The notes under the pieces were generated by a model. It did no database searches, had not been told where the DNA came from, and saw only the letters and a program-made list of their open reading frames with translations. A stretch of 64,000 bases of DNA. Origin: Limosilactobacillus kribbianus. GTDB lineage: Bacteria > Bacillota > Bacilli > Lactobacillales > Lactobacillaceae. A program made the position numbers and the translations under genes. Of the stretch, positions 7,434 to 14,935 are shown in pieces. Within the stretch, counting starts at the first letter, position 1, and every line of letters begins with the position of its first letter. Location: contig NZ_JAOVYZ010000001.1 in NCBI RefSeq assembly GCF_026413145.1, positions 62,001 through 126,000 on the forward strand, written 5' to 3'.

Positions 7434-8057
7434 TTAAAAATGTGGTTTCGCTGGGCGACTGTAGTACACGAGATGTTGTTCCAGTGTTTGTGGCTCGACG
7501 ACGATTTTGCTGACGCTGCAATTTTCCGGTTCGAGAATTTCCAAGCCGTGGATGTTGGTCGCATTTGCCGCGAAGGAACGAACCGTGAAGCCGTGGGTGA
7601 CAATCAGGAGCCGGTCGTTGGGGTGGGTTTTGACGATATCCTTAGTGAATGCAAGCACCCGTTGACGGACGTGATCAAAGCTTTCACCATGCGCCACTTG
7701 AGCGTAGTTTGGCCGCACATCATGAATCAGGCTATAGAAAAGTGCGGGATACTGGGCCTCTAGCTTGGCGTTGTCCTGGCCATCCCAGTCGCCATAAGAG
7801 ATTTCCAGGAGCCGCTGGTCGGTAATGACAGGGAGGTTGAGTTTCTGGTTGAGGATGCGAGCGGTCTGGACAGTGCGCCGCAGGGGTGATTGGTAGAGGG
7901 CAGTGAGGTTCAAAGGGTGGAAGACGGCTGCTAGATCTTGAGCCTGTTCAAGCCCTTCAGCGGATAAGAGGGTGCGGTCGTCATTAATCGTTCCCTGCTT
8001 GAGCCCAGCGCGGTTGGCAATGGTTTGGCCGTGGCGCACAATATATAATTCAGTCAT
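7434..8057 (-). CDS. Histidine phosphatase (phosphoglycerate-mutase-like); candidate phosphoserine phosphatase
   Basis: 207 aa. It carries the RHG signature VRHGQT near residue 9 with the catalytic histidine, the second arginine block SPLRRTVQTA, and LLIVTHG with the second histidine near residue 150. The start at 8057 is set by AAGGAG; a longer frame from 8105 has no ribosome-binding site. The family includes cofactor-dependent mutases and broad phosphatases, and one branch (iPSP) dephosphorylates phosphoserine. Its promoter overlaps that of serC-serA head to head. The window has no HAD-type serB, so a serine role is plausible but inferred from context only. Confidence 0.85.
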   Translation of the reverse strand: MTELYIVRHGQTIANRAGLKQGTINDDRTLLSAEGLEQAQDLAAVFHPLNLTALYQSPLRRTVQTARILNQKLNLPVITDQRLLEISYGDWDGQDNAKLEAQYPALFYSLIHDVRPNYAQVAHGESFDHVRQRVLAFTKDIVKTHPNDRLLIVTHGFTVRSFAANATNIHGLEILEPENCSVSKIVVEPQTLEQHLVYYSRPAKPHF

Positions 8058-8085
8058 CGAGTTTTGCTCCTTTATTTTTTTAATT

Positions 8086-8114
8086 ATTATACCGGATATT
8101 GACAAAAAATTAAA
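8086..8114 (-). promoter_or_regulatory. Promoter of the divergent phosphatase gene
   Basis: On the minus strand, -10 TATAAT occupies 8086-8091 and a weak -35 TTTAAT occupies 8109-8114 with a 17-base spacer. The -35 of the serC promoter (8099-8104) lies inside this spacer, so the two promoters overlap. Confidence 0.6.
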
Positions 8115-8127
8115 TCAAGGTTAAAAT
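8099..8127 (+). promoter_or_regulatory. Promoter of the serine leader/serC-serA operon
   Basis: TTGACA (8099-8104), a 17-base spacer, TAAAAT (8122-8127). The start would be near 8134, about 33 bases before the leader peptide's ATG. Confidence 0.88.
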
Positions 8128-8166
8128 TCAATTAATGATTTGTAATACCTAAAAGGAGGGAGCGCC

Positions 8167-8223
8167 ATGATGAAGAATCTCAAGACAGTATTATTAAGCT
8201 CCTCCCAGTCTTCTAGCATTTAG
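8167..8223 (+). CDS. Serine-rich leader peptide of the serC-serA operon
   Basis: An 18-codon ORF with a strong AAAAGGAGGG ribosome-binding site at 8151-8160 and a tandem ATG-ATG start. Its translation is MMKNLKTVLLSSSQSSSI. Six of the last eight codons are serine and use AGC, TCC and TCT. The stop codon overlaps the first arm of the hairpin series at 8223. The position, size and codon content match leader peptides of amino-acid attenuators, where a ribosome stalls at starved codons. Too short for most gene callers. Confidence 0.8.
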   Translation: MMKNLKTVLLSSSQSSSI

Positions 8224-8320
8224 AAGGCTGGCCTTTTGGGGTGGCCTTCACATGGTGGGGGCCACGAACTAGATTAGGATCCTAATCCAATGGTCTCCAC
8301 GAATGGTGGGGGCCTTTTTT
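8223..8320 (+). promoter_or_regulatory. Serine attenuator: five mutually exclusive RNA segments
   Basis: Segments: 1 = 8223-8230, 2 = 8241-8251, 3 = 8255-8265, 4 = 8291-8300, 5 = 8306-8314. 1:2 pairs GAAGGCTG with TGGCCTTC. 2:3 pairs GTGGCCTTCAC with GTGGGGGCCAC. 3:4 pairs GTGGGGGCCA with TGGTCTCCAC, enclosing the 16-base palindrome GATTAGGATCCTAATC. 4:5 pairs GGTCTCCAC with GTGGGGGCC and is followed by T6 (8315-8320), an intrinsic terminator. Segments 3 and 5 share the same GTGGGGGCC and compete for segment 4. A ribosome stalled at Ser codons leaves 1 free, so 1:2 and 3:4 form and transcription continues. A ribosome at the stop codon covers 1, so 2:3 and 4:5 form and transcription ends. The pairing is read by eye. 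Confidence 0.8.
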
Positions 8321-8347
8321 CGTACCAGACGATTTGGAGGGATCAAG

Positions 8348-9421
8348 ATGCCAATTTATAACTACGCCGCCGGTCCGGCGACCTTGCCACGGACCGTTCT
8401 CAAACAAGTCCAAGCCGAACTGCTCGATTATCATGGCTCAGGGATGAGCATTGTCGAGATTTCACACCGTTCGCCACTCTTTGATGAGGTGCTCACCCAG
8501 GCTCACGATCGTGTCCTCAAGCTGATGCACCTGGGGGACGACTACGAGGCCCTCTTCCTTCAGGGTGGGGGCACCTTGCAGTTTACGATGGTGCCGCTGA
8601 ACCTGGCCACCAAACATCACCGCGTTGCCTATGCCAATACCGGTCATTGGTCGGAACGGGCGATCGAGGAAGCCGAGAAGATCCCTGGACTGACGGTCGA
8701 TACGGTCACGGATGCGGGTCCCGATTTTACAACGATTCCGACCGTTCCCGAACTGCCGGCCGCTACTTACGACTACCTGCACATCACCGGAAACAATACG
8801 ATCTACGGCACGGCCTACCATGAGCTGCCGGAGACGACGGTGCCGCTGGTGGGGGACCTGTCGTCGAACTTCCTGGGGCAAACCTACGACTTCAACCGTT
8901 TCGACCTGATCTATGCTGGGGCGCAAAAGAACCTGGCGCCGGCGGGACTGACGATCGTGGTCCTGAAAAAGAAGCTTTTGGATCAGGAAAGTACCCTGCC
9001 AAGCATGCTGAACTATCTGGCCCTGGCGAAGAAACATTCGACACTCAACACGCCACCGGTCTTCCAGATTTACGTTGCCAACCTGGTGATGAAGTGGCTT
9101 GAGGATCAGGGTGGGGTCGAAGCAATCAACGATCAAAACGTCAAGAAGTCCGACCTGATCTACGACTACTTGGCCGAATCGAAGTTCTTTACCAACAAGG
9201 TCGCGCCCAATGCGCGCTCGCTGACCAATATCCCGTTTACGACCGGTGATCCAGACCTGGATGCCGTCTTTGTCCAAGAGGCGGACCAAGCCGGCTTGAA
9301 GAACCTCAAGGGCCACCGGCTGGTCGGGGGAATGCGGGCCAGCCTCTATAACGCCATGCCATACGAAGGCGCGGTTGCCCTGCGCGATTTCATGGCTAAG
9401 TTTGAACGGGAACACGCATAG
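8348..9421 (+). CDS. serC: Phosphoserine aminotransferase
   Basis: 357 aa. Transaminates 3-phosphohydroxypyruvate with glutamate to 3-phosphoserine, the second step of serine synthesis. N-terminus YNYAAGPATLPRTVL, the HGSGMSIVEISHRS block, and the PLP lysine in YAGAQKNLAPAGL near residue 195; the C-terminus GGMRASLYNAMP is typical of the family. Start ATG 8348 follows TTGGAGGGA. It is the first structural gene behind the serine attenuator, 16 bases upstream of serA. Confidence 0.95.
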   Translation: MPIYNYAAGPATLPRTVLKQVQAELLDYHGSGMSIVEISHRSPLFDEVLTQAHDRVLKLMHLGDDYEALFLQGGGTLQFTMVPLNLATKHHRVAYANTGHWSERAIEEAEKIPGLTVDTVTDAGPDFTTIPTVPELPAATYDYLHITGNNTIYGTAYHELPETTVPLVGDLSSNFLGQTYDFNRFDLIYAGAQKNLAPAGLTIVVLKKKLLDQESTLPSMLNYLALAKKHSTLNTPPVFQIYVANLVMKWLEDQGGVEAINDQNVKKSDLIYDYLAESKFFTNKVAPNARSLTNIPFTTGDPDLDAVFVQEADQAGLKNLKGHRLVGGMRASLYNAMPYEGAVALRDFMAKFEREHA

Positions 9422-9437
9422 ATAAGGAGGAAACGCT

Positions 9438-10610
9438 ATGTACAACATTAAAACCTACAACGCCATTGCTCAGGCCGGCCTGGCAGAATTCAACGACGAC
9501 TACCGAATCAACCAAGACGCTGCCGCCCCAGACGCCTACATGATCCGCAGCGTTGACCTGCACGACCAGGAATTTCCGGCCAGCTTAAAGGTGATTGCCC
9601 GCTGTGGCGCCGGCTTTAACAACATCCCCCTTGACCGGGCCCTGGAAGACGGGATCGCAGTCTTCAACACGCCCGGCGGCAATGCCAACGCGGTTAAGGA
9701 ACTGGTGTTGGCGATCATGATCGATGCCAAGCGGAACCTGATCAACGCGGCCAACTGGAGCGCTTCGGCCGCGCCCGGTGCCGACATTACCCTGCGGACT
9801 GAGAAACAGAAAACTCAATTCAGCGGTACGGAATTGCTGGGCAAGAAGCTGGCCATCCTGGGGTTAGGCCACGTTGGCTCGCTGGTGGCCAACGCCGCAA
9901 TTGACCTGGGGATGGACGTTACCGGCTATGACCCCTACCTGTCGGTTGACTCAGCCTGGCACCTTTCGCCGGCAGTCAAACGGGCGGCGACGATCAAGGA
10001 GACGGTTGCCGGGGCCGACTTTATCACGGTCCACGTACCAAAGAATGAGGAGACCACGGGCTTGATTGGCGCCAAGGAGATAGCGATGTTCAAACCGGGC
10101 GCGGTGCTGCTCAACTACTCCCGCCTGGGGATTGTCGACAACGCGGCTGTCCTCCCTGCACTAGAAAACGGTCAGCTTGCCCACTACAGCACCGATTTCA
10201 GTGACGAGCAGATTTTGGGCAACGACCAGGTCACGATTACACCCCACATCGGCGGCTCGACGAGGGAAGCCACGGCCAACTGCGCCCGGATTGCGGCTCA
10301 CGAGATCATGGACTACCTGGCTACCGGGAATACCACCAATTCCGTCAATCTGCCGAATGTGAAGGTTCCCTTTGCCGGCCCACACCGCTTTACGATCATT
10401 CACCGCAACGTGCCGAACATGCTGGGACAGATCACAACCGTCATGGCCAATAACCAGTTGAACATCGAAAACTTAGTCAACCGTTCACGCGACAAGTATG
10501 CCTACACAATCGTCGATATCAGTGATCTTGAGGCGACAACTGTCAAGAAGGTGACCGCCGAACTGGAGAACATCGCTGCGGTCAGTCGAGTTCGTTACAT
10601 CCAACACTAA
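9438..10610 (+). CDS. serA: D-3-phosphoglycerate dehydrogenase
   Basis: 390 aa. Oxidises 3-phosphoglycerate with NAD+ in the first step of serine synthesis. It has a substrate domain with ARCGAGFNNI, a Rossmann motif LGLGHVGSLV near residue 140, HVPKNEETTGLI, and the catalytic His in TPHIGGSTREA. A C-terminal ACT domain (about 320-390) with NVPNMLGQITTVM is a likely serine sensor. Ribosome-binding site AAGGAGGAA precedes the start. Operon partner of serC; no serB follows. Confidence 0.95.
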   Translation: MYNIKTYNAIAQAGLAEFNDDYRINQDAAAPDAYMIRSVDLHDQEFPASLKVIARCGAGFNNIPLDRALEDGIAVFNTPGGNANAVKELVLAIMIDAKRNLINAANWSASAAPGADITLRTEKQKTQFSGTELLGKKLAILGLGHVGSLVANAAIDLGMDVTGYDPYLSVDSAWHLSPAVKRAATIKETVAGADFITVHVPKNEETTGLIGAKEIAMFKPGAVLLNYSRLGIVDNAAVLPALENGQLAHYSTDFSDEQILGNDQVTITPHIGGSTREATANCARIAAHEIMDYLATGNTTNSVNLPNVKVPFAGPHRFTIIHRNVPNMLGQITTVMANNQLNIENLVNRSRDKYAYTIVDISDLEATTVKKVTAELENIAAVSRVRYIQH

Positions 10611-10613
10611 AAA

Positions 10614-10652
10614 ATTCCCCGCCTGGTGCTGAAACCGAGCGGGGAATCTTTT
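10614..10652. terminator. Bidirectional terminator after serA
   Basis: ATTCCCCGC and GCGGGGAAT arms, with T's on + and an A6 run on the left that gives U's on -. It separates serA from the convergent cupin gene. Confidence 0.88.
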
Positions 10653-10661
10653 AATTAGTCC

Positions 10662-11156
10662 TTAGGGGATTTCTTGATAGGCCAGGCGCTTGATGACCTT
10701 CTGACTCTGCGGATAGCGGTCAAGCAGGGTCGCCTGGTCGAAGACTTCGAAGTCATGATAATCAAAGCCCGGTGCGACCGCGCAGCTGACTAGGCTGAAG
10801 CCAGCGGTGTTAACTTCCGAGCCAAAGATCGTTCCGGCGGGGACACGGTACTGCAGCTGCTCGCCCTTGTCTAGTGCCGGGCCTAAGACAACCTGGCTGG
10901 CGGAACCGTTGGGGAACAGCAAGTGGATGGTAATGGCGTCACCGGCGTGGTAATACCAGAACTCATCATGCTTTAAGCGGTGAAAGTGTGATGGCGAGGA
11001 TTGGTCCAGCAAAAAGTAGATCGAGGTGTAGTAATAGCGTTCCTGGTTGACGCTGGCCGGACAAAAGGTGGTGGCACTGTGATAAACCTGCCGGTACCAG
11101 CCGCCTTCCGGGTGCGGCTCAAGATGCAGATAGCTGATGTAGTCTTGCTTGTTCAT
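10662..11156 (-). CDS. Cupin-fold protein of the DUF985 family
   Basis: 164 aa. It shows the DUF985 pattern: an N-terminal LEPHPEGGWYRQVY block, YYTSIYFLL, SHFHRLKHDEFWYYHAG with metal-binding-like histidines, and SLVSCAVAPGFDYHDFEVF near the end. The family has a cupin barrel; its biochemical role is not established. The start at 11156 follows GAGG; the longer frame to 11249 has no support. Confidence 0.85.
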   Translation of the reverse strand: MNKQDYISYLHLEPHPEGGWYRQVYHSATTFCPASVNQERYYYTSIYFLLDQSSPSHFHRLKHDEFWYYHAGDAITIHLLFPNGSASQVVLGPALDKGEQLQYRVPAGTIFGSEVNTAGFSLVSCAVAPGFDYHDFEVFDQATLLDRYPQSQKVIKRLAYQEIP

Positions 11157-11317
11157 TGGCGGGAACCTCAACTTTCTTGGATTAAAAATATTATAGCATG
11201 TGGATGGGCGGGAAATGCTCATGTCTCCATGCCCAAATTTAACTGGCAACAGTGCTTCTTAATTGCCCTGGAAAGATCAATCGGCTAGTATGGACAGAGA
11301 CGAAAGGAGGGAGCTCG

Positions 11318-11986
11318 GTGCGACGATTAGTTCTAATTTGTTTCATTACAATTTGGGGATTCTTCCTTGCCCTGCCAGCCAGTGCCGACCAGTTACCGAC
11401 GACTCCCTTTAGTGATTCAAGTGCAACGACCACGAACCAGTCTGGGCTGACCTTTAGCAGTTCAACTACCCAAAAGCGTCATCACTATGTAATTCCACAG
11501 AACACGCCGGTGCCTCTGGAAGGTGTTCGTTGGCCTAGTAAGCAGGTGACCATCTGCATGCAGACGGATGATCCGCACATTCAACAGGCCTTTCGGGACG
11601 CTGTTAAACGGTGGAATCGGACCAAGGCAATTCGCTTTCGTTGGATCAAGAATCCTAATAAGGCGGAGGTAATTGCCCAGACGGGGGATCTCGATGATTC
11701 ACAATCGGCCACGGTGGGAATTGTCACTTCACAATTGGGCGCGACCGAGACGGAATTTAATCCAGATACTCATACCCTCACCCGGGCCACGTCAACCCTG
11801 GATTCAGCGGAGCTAGACTATACGAGCCGGCAATTTCGCAGCAGGGTGGCCCAACACGAGCTGGGCCACGCAATCGGGCTAGCCCATGCCCCGTCCTATG
11901 CCCATAGTGTCATGATCCCGCGGAATATCCAGACCGGGATTACAAAGAACGACATTAAGAGCGTCCGGATGCTCTACCACGATTAA
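11318..11986 (+). CDS. Secreted matrixin-like zinc metalloprotease
   Basis: 222 aa. GTG 11318 follows AAAGGAGG at 11303-11310. The N-terminus RRLVLICFITIWGFFLALPA followed by SA-D is a signal peptide cut near residue 26. After a Ser/Thr-rich stretch, the catalytic part has the zinc motif HELGHAIGLAH (HExxHxxGxxH) near residue 184. It also has a Met-turn in SVMIPRN, as in M10-type metzincins. It probably acts outside the cell on proteins of unknown identity. A short TTACTAAA/TTTAGTAA palindrome follows the stop (11991-12007) without a T-tract. Confidence 0.85.
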   Translation: MRRLVLICFITIWGFFLALPASADQLPTTPFSDSSATTTNQSGLTFSSSTTQKRHHYVIPQNTPVPLEGVRWPSKQVTICMQTDDPHIQQAFRDAVKRWNRTKAIRFRWIKNPNKAEVIAQTGDLDDSQSATVGIVTSQLGATETEFNPDTHTLTRATSTLDSAELDYTSRQFRSRVAQHELGHAIGLAHAPSYAHSVMIPRNIQTGITKNDIKSVRMLYHD

Positions 11987-12164
11987 AAATTTACTAAACT
12001 TTAGTAAGCGATTGTGACGGCTTGCGCAAATTTAGATTGTTTCGAGATTATTGCGAGAAAAAATTGGTGATTGGTTTGATATGCGGGGATGGCTTGTGAA
12101 AGGGTCTTTCCCGCAATAACAGCGAATGGTATGGCTTTCGAAATAAAATTGTTGGCGATTTCAC

Positions 12165-12193
12165 TTTAAATTCCAGCGGAGATCTGCTACTAT
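12165..12193 (+). promoter_or_regulatory. Probable adh promoter
   Basis: An extended -10, TGC then TACTAT (12188-12193), with a weak -35 TTTAAA (12165-12170) 17 bases upstream. The remaining 11987-12160 interval holds no gene that I can see. Confidence 0.5.
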
Positions 12194-12243
12194 AGAAAAT
12201 GTGAAATGTATAACATGTTGATGAGAAAAGGAGAGTTTACCTT

Positions 12244-13266
12244 ATGAAAGCTGCTTGTATGAACGATCCAGTTGATGGATATGTTACTGTTAAGGATGTT
12301 AAGCTTCGTGACCTCAAGCCTGGTGAAGCTTTAGTTGACATGGAATACTGTGGTCTTTGCCACACCGACCTGCACTGTGCTGCCGGTGAATTTGGCAAGT
12401 ACCCTGGCCGGATCATCGGTCACGAAGGTGTCGGCCGTGTTTCCAAGGTTGCCCCTGGCGTTACCAGCTTAAAGGTTGGCGACCGGGTATCAATTGCTTG
12501 GTTCTTCAAGGGCTGTGGCCACTGTGAATACTGCCTGACCGGCCGTGAAACTCTTTGCCGTAACGTCTTGAACGCCGGCCTGACTGCCGATGGTGCGATG
12601 GCTGAACAATGTATCGTCCCAGCTGACTACGCTGTTAAGGTTCCAGAAGGCCTGGACCCAGTTGAAGCTACTTCACTGACCTGTGCCGGTGTTACTATGT
12701 ACAAGGCTCTGAAGGTTGCTGACATTAAGCCTGGTCAATGGGTATCCATTGTTGGTGCCGGTGGTCTGGGTAACCTCGGGATTCAATTCGCTCACAACGT
12801 CTTCGGTGCTCACGTTGTTGCCGTTGATGGTAACGAAGACAAACTGAAGGCTGCTAAGGAAAACGGTGCTGAAGTATGCATCAACCGTCACGATAACAAC
12901 GTTGACGAACAGATCCAAGAAAAGGTTGGCGGGGTTCACGCTGCTGTTGTTACTGCCGTTACGACCGCTGCTTTTGACCAAGCCGTTAACTCCCTGCGCC
13001 CAGATGGCAAGTTAGTTGCCGTTGCTCTGCCACAGGGTGACATGAAGCTGAACATTGCCAAGACTGTTCTGGACGGCATCATCGTTGCTGGTTCCCTGGT
13101 TGGTACTCGTCAGGACCTGGCAGAATGCTTCCAATTCGGTGCTGAAGGCAAGGTTCACCCAATCGTTCACACACGGAAGCTCTCCGAAATCAATGACATG
13201 ATCCAAGAACTGAAGGACAACAAGGTTGTTGGTCGGAACGTTGTTGACTTCTCATTAGAAAAGTAA
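12244..13266 (+). CDS. adhP: Zinc-dependent alcohol dehydrogenase
   Basis: 340 aa, MDR superfamily. Interconverts alcohols and aldehydes with NAD(H). Catalytic zinc ligands lie in CGLCHTDLH (near residue 37) and the GHEGVGRV block. The four structural-zinc cysteines are in [15 protein letters not shown] (near 90), and the Rossmann motif is GAGGLGNLG (near 172). The sequence resembles AdhP/AdhA of Firmicutes. Codon use is strongly biased (GTT, CTG, AAG), like the ribosomal genes here, suggesting high expression. This fits a heterofermenter that must re-oxidise NADH through ethanol. Confidence 0.92.
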   Translation: MKAACMNDPVDGYVTVKDVKLRDLKPGEALVDMEYCGLCHTDLHCAAGEFGKYPGRIIGHEGVGRVSKVAPGVTSLKVGDRVSIAWFFKGCGHCEYCLTGRETLCRNVLNAGLTADGAMAEQCIVPADYAVKVPEGLDPVEATSLTCAGVTMYKALKVADIKPGQWVSIVGAGGLGNLGIQFAHNVFGAHVVAVDGNEDKLKAAKENGAEVCINRHDNNVDEQIQEKVGGVHAAVVTAVTTAAFDQAVNSLRPDGKLVAVALPQGDMKLNIAKTVLDGIIVAGSLVGTRQDLAECFQFGAEGKVHPIVHTRKLSEINDMIQELKDNKVVGRNVVDFSLEK

Positions 13267-13279
13267 TTTAACCAATTAA

Positions 13280-13308
13280 AGCAGCGATTGCCTAATCGCT
13301 GCTTTTTA
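13280..13308 (+). terminator. Terminator after adhP
   Basis: AGCAGCGATT and AATCGCTGCT pair perfectly around GCCT and end in TTTTT. Confidence 0.9.
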
Positions 13309-13323
13309 ATACCTTCCAAATAA

Positions 13324-13365
13324 AAATGGACGAATTACGTGGGCAACCACGTAATTCGTCCATTT
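13324..13365 (-). terminator. Terminator of the SDR gene
   Basis: A perfect 19-bp inverted repeat (AAATGGACGAATTACGTGG and its complement) with a GCAA loop. The A-run at 13322-13326 becomes a U-tract on the minus strand. Confidence 0.85.
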
Positions 13366-13392
13366 GCCTCTCCTTGTAAATTGTGATTATGA

Positions 13393-14163
13393 TTAGCCCC
13401 GTACGGACTGGCCGCCATCAACGACAATTTCCGTCCCGTTGACGAAGCGGGCCTCATCGGAAGCCAGGAAGAGGACCGCGTAACCAACATCTTCGGGATT
13501 ACCCAGGTAGCCCATCGGAATGCCGGCGATCAAATCATCCAGCAGCTTCTTGCTGAGGGTGAATTGCTGCATCATTGGGGTAACAATCCAGCCCGGTAGA
13601 ACCGCGTTGACCCGGATGTTGAACTGCCCGAGATCCCGCGCGGCCCCCTTGGTAAGGGCCCGGGATGCCCCTTTCGAAGCAGTATATGGGGAGGCCCCGG
13701 CAATTCCCTGAACACTGGCCAGGGACGAAACGTTAATGATGGAGCCCTTGCCGTTTTTCTTCATGTATGGAACGACATACTTCATTCCCAAAAAGTGTGA
13801 CATGGCGTTGATGTCCATGAAGTGGTGCCAGTCATCGACCGTTGAGTCCATTAGGCCACTGGTCGTGTCGGTATTACCAATTCCTGCGTTGTTGACCAGG
13901 ATATCAATTTTGCCGAACTTTTCCATTGCTTGATCGACAACCTTTTGCCAGTCGCTTTCCTTTGTAACGTCCTGGATGATTGGCAGGATGCGGTCACCAA
14001 ACTTTTCCGCAAATTTATTGGCCTGCTTCTTCAGGAGGTCAAACTGGACGTCGGTAGCGACCACGTAGGCTCCTTCTTGCAGGAAGAGGCGGGCTTCAGC
14101 GGCACCCTGACCACTTGCAGCACCAGTGATAATCGCAACTTTATCTTTTAAACGATCTGTCAT
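13393..14163 (-). CDS. Short-chain dehydrogenase/reductase
   Basis: 256 aa, classical SDR. The nucleotide-binding motif TGAASGQG is near residue 14, with NNAG (LVNNAGIG) near 91 and a catalytic Ser in INVSSLAS. The active-site pair YTASK is near 157, and GGQSVRG closes the protein. An aspartate after the second strand (ATDVQ) suggests NAD(H) preference. Close families include glucose 1-dehydrogenase and 3-ketoacyl reductases; the substrate is not predictable. Start at 14163 with AAGGAGA upstream. Confidence 0.88.
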   Translation of the reverse strand: MTDRLKDKVAIITGAASGQGAAEARLFLQEGAYVVATDVQFDLLKKQANKFAEKFGDRILPIIQDVTKESDWQKVVDQAMEKFGKIDILVNNAGIGNTDTTSGLMDSTVDDWHHFMDINAMSHFLGMKYVVPYMKKNGKGSIINVSSLASVQGIAGASPYTASKGASRALTKGAARDLGQFNIRVNAVLPGWIVTPMMQQFTLSKKLLDDLIAGIPMGYLGNPEDVGYAVLFLASDEARFVNGTEIVVDGGQSVRG

Positions 14164-14420
14164 CTTGAAAGTCTCCTTTAATTGATTGACGTTGTTTGTC
14201 CAGCCAAAAGGCCTTTATTATAAAAATTATAAAGGAAAGCTGCGCGGTAGTTCAAGAGCTTCCAAGGCAAAATTCAGAACTTTTACTTTTTTACCGACAA
14301 TAAAAAAGAATTCATAAGTTCGATTGGACCAAATAAACTCTAATCAAGGAAAATGGCTTGATTTTTCACTATTCTGCGAGGCTTTTCGGCGGAGTTTTGG
14401 CCTAAAATATGGTAAAATTT

Positions 14421-14437
14421 GGTCAGAATTAGTCAAA
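14421..14437 (+). promoter_or_regulatory. CtsR operator
   Basis: GGTCAGA-ATT-AGTCAAA is a direct heptad repeat matching the CtsR box (RGTCAAA-NNN-RGTCAAA) with one mismatch. It lies directly after a TAAAAT-like -10 and 17 bases before the ctsR start codon, which fits autorepression. Confidence 0.75.
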
Positions 14438-14454
14438 CGATGGAAGGTGATAAG

Positions 14455-14922
14455 GTGGAAAATCGAAGTATTTCGGATATTATTGAAGACTACCTCAAGG
14501 GAATTTTTGGTGATGATACTCAAATTGAGATCCGTCGCGCAGAGATTGCCGACCATTTCAATGTCGTTCCATCGCAGATTAACTACGTAATTAAGACCCG
14601 GTTTACCATCCAAAATGGCTACCTGGTCCAGAGTAAGCGTGGTGGGGGCGGCTATATCCGCATTGAACGAGTTAATTTACTTGGCGACGTCGATGTGTTA
14701 GACTCACTAGTCCAGGCAATTGGGGACTCGATTCGCGAACGTGATGCCTTTGCGATCGTGCAGACCCTATATAATGAAGACCTGATTTCGCAACGTGAGG
14801 GGGACTTGATGCTGGTGGCCTTGTCCAAGCAAACCCTGGCGGTGGACGACGCCAACTTGGAGAACAAACTTCGCGCCCGAATCTTAGTTTCGTTTCTCAA
14901 TCGGCTACGGTATGAAAGTTAG
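14455..14922 (+). CDS. ctsR: Transcriptional repressor CtsR
   Basis: 155 aa. Heat-shock repressor of clp genes. N-terminal winged helix with ENRSISDIIEDYLK and FNVVPSQINYVIKTRFT, then the glycine-rich wing KRGGGGYIRIERV that senses heat. The C-terminal part dimerises. GTG 14455 gives the family's usual MENRSISDII start; the frame open from 14419 would put the operator inside the gene. clpC follows 13 bases later; the mcsA and mcsB genes found in Bacillus are absent, as usual for lactobacilli. Confidence 0.93.
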   Translation: MENRSISDIIEDYLKGIFGDDTQIEIRRAEIADHFNVVPSQINYVIKTRFTIQNGYLVQSKRGGGGYIRIERVNLLGDVDVLDSLVQAIGDSIRERDAFAIVQTLYNEDLISQREGDLMLVALSKQTLAVDDANLENKLRARILVSFLNRLRYES

Positions 14923-14935
14923 AGGATGATTGTTG

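Noticed and set aside
8134-8320. T-box riboswitch for serine
   Set aside because: No T-box bulge consensus (AGGGTGGNACCGCG type) is present; the Ser-rich ORF and competing repeats explain the region better.
11987-12243. Rex or CcpA operator before adhP
   Set aside because: TTGTGAAAGG and TTTCAC segments occur but no full palindrome matches either consensus.
14342-14365. Hairpin AATCAAG/CTTGATT with T's as a terminator
   Set aside because: No + strand gene ends upstream of it; it may be chance in an AT-rich leader.
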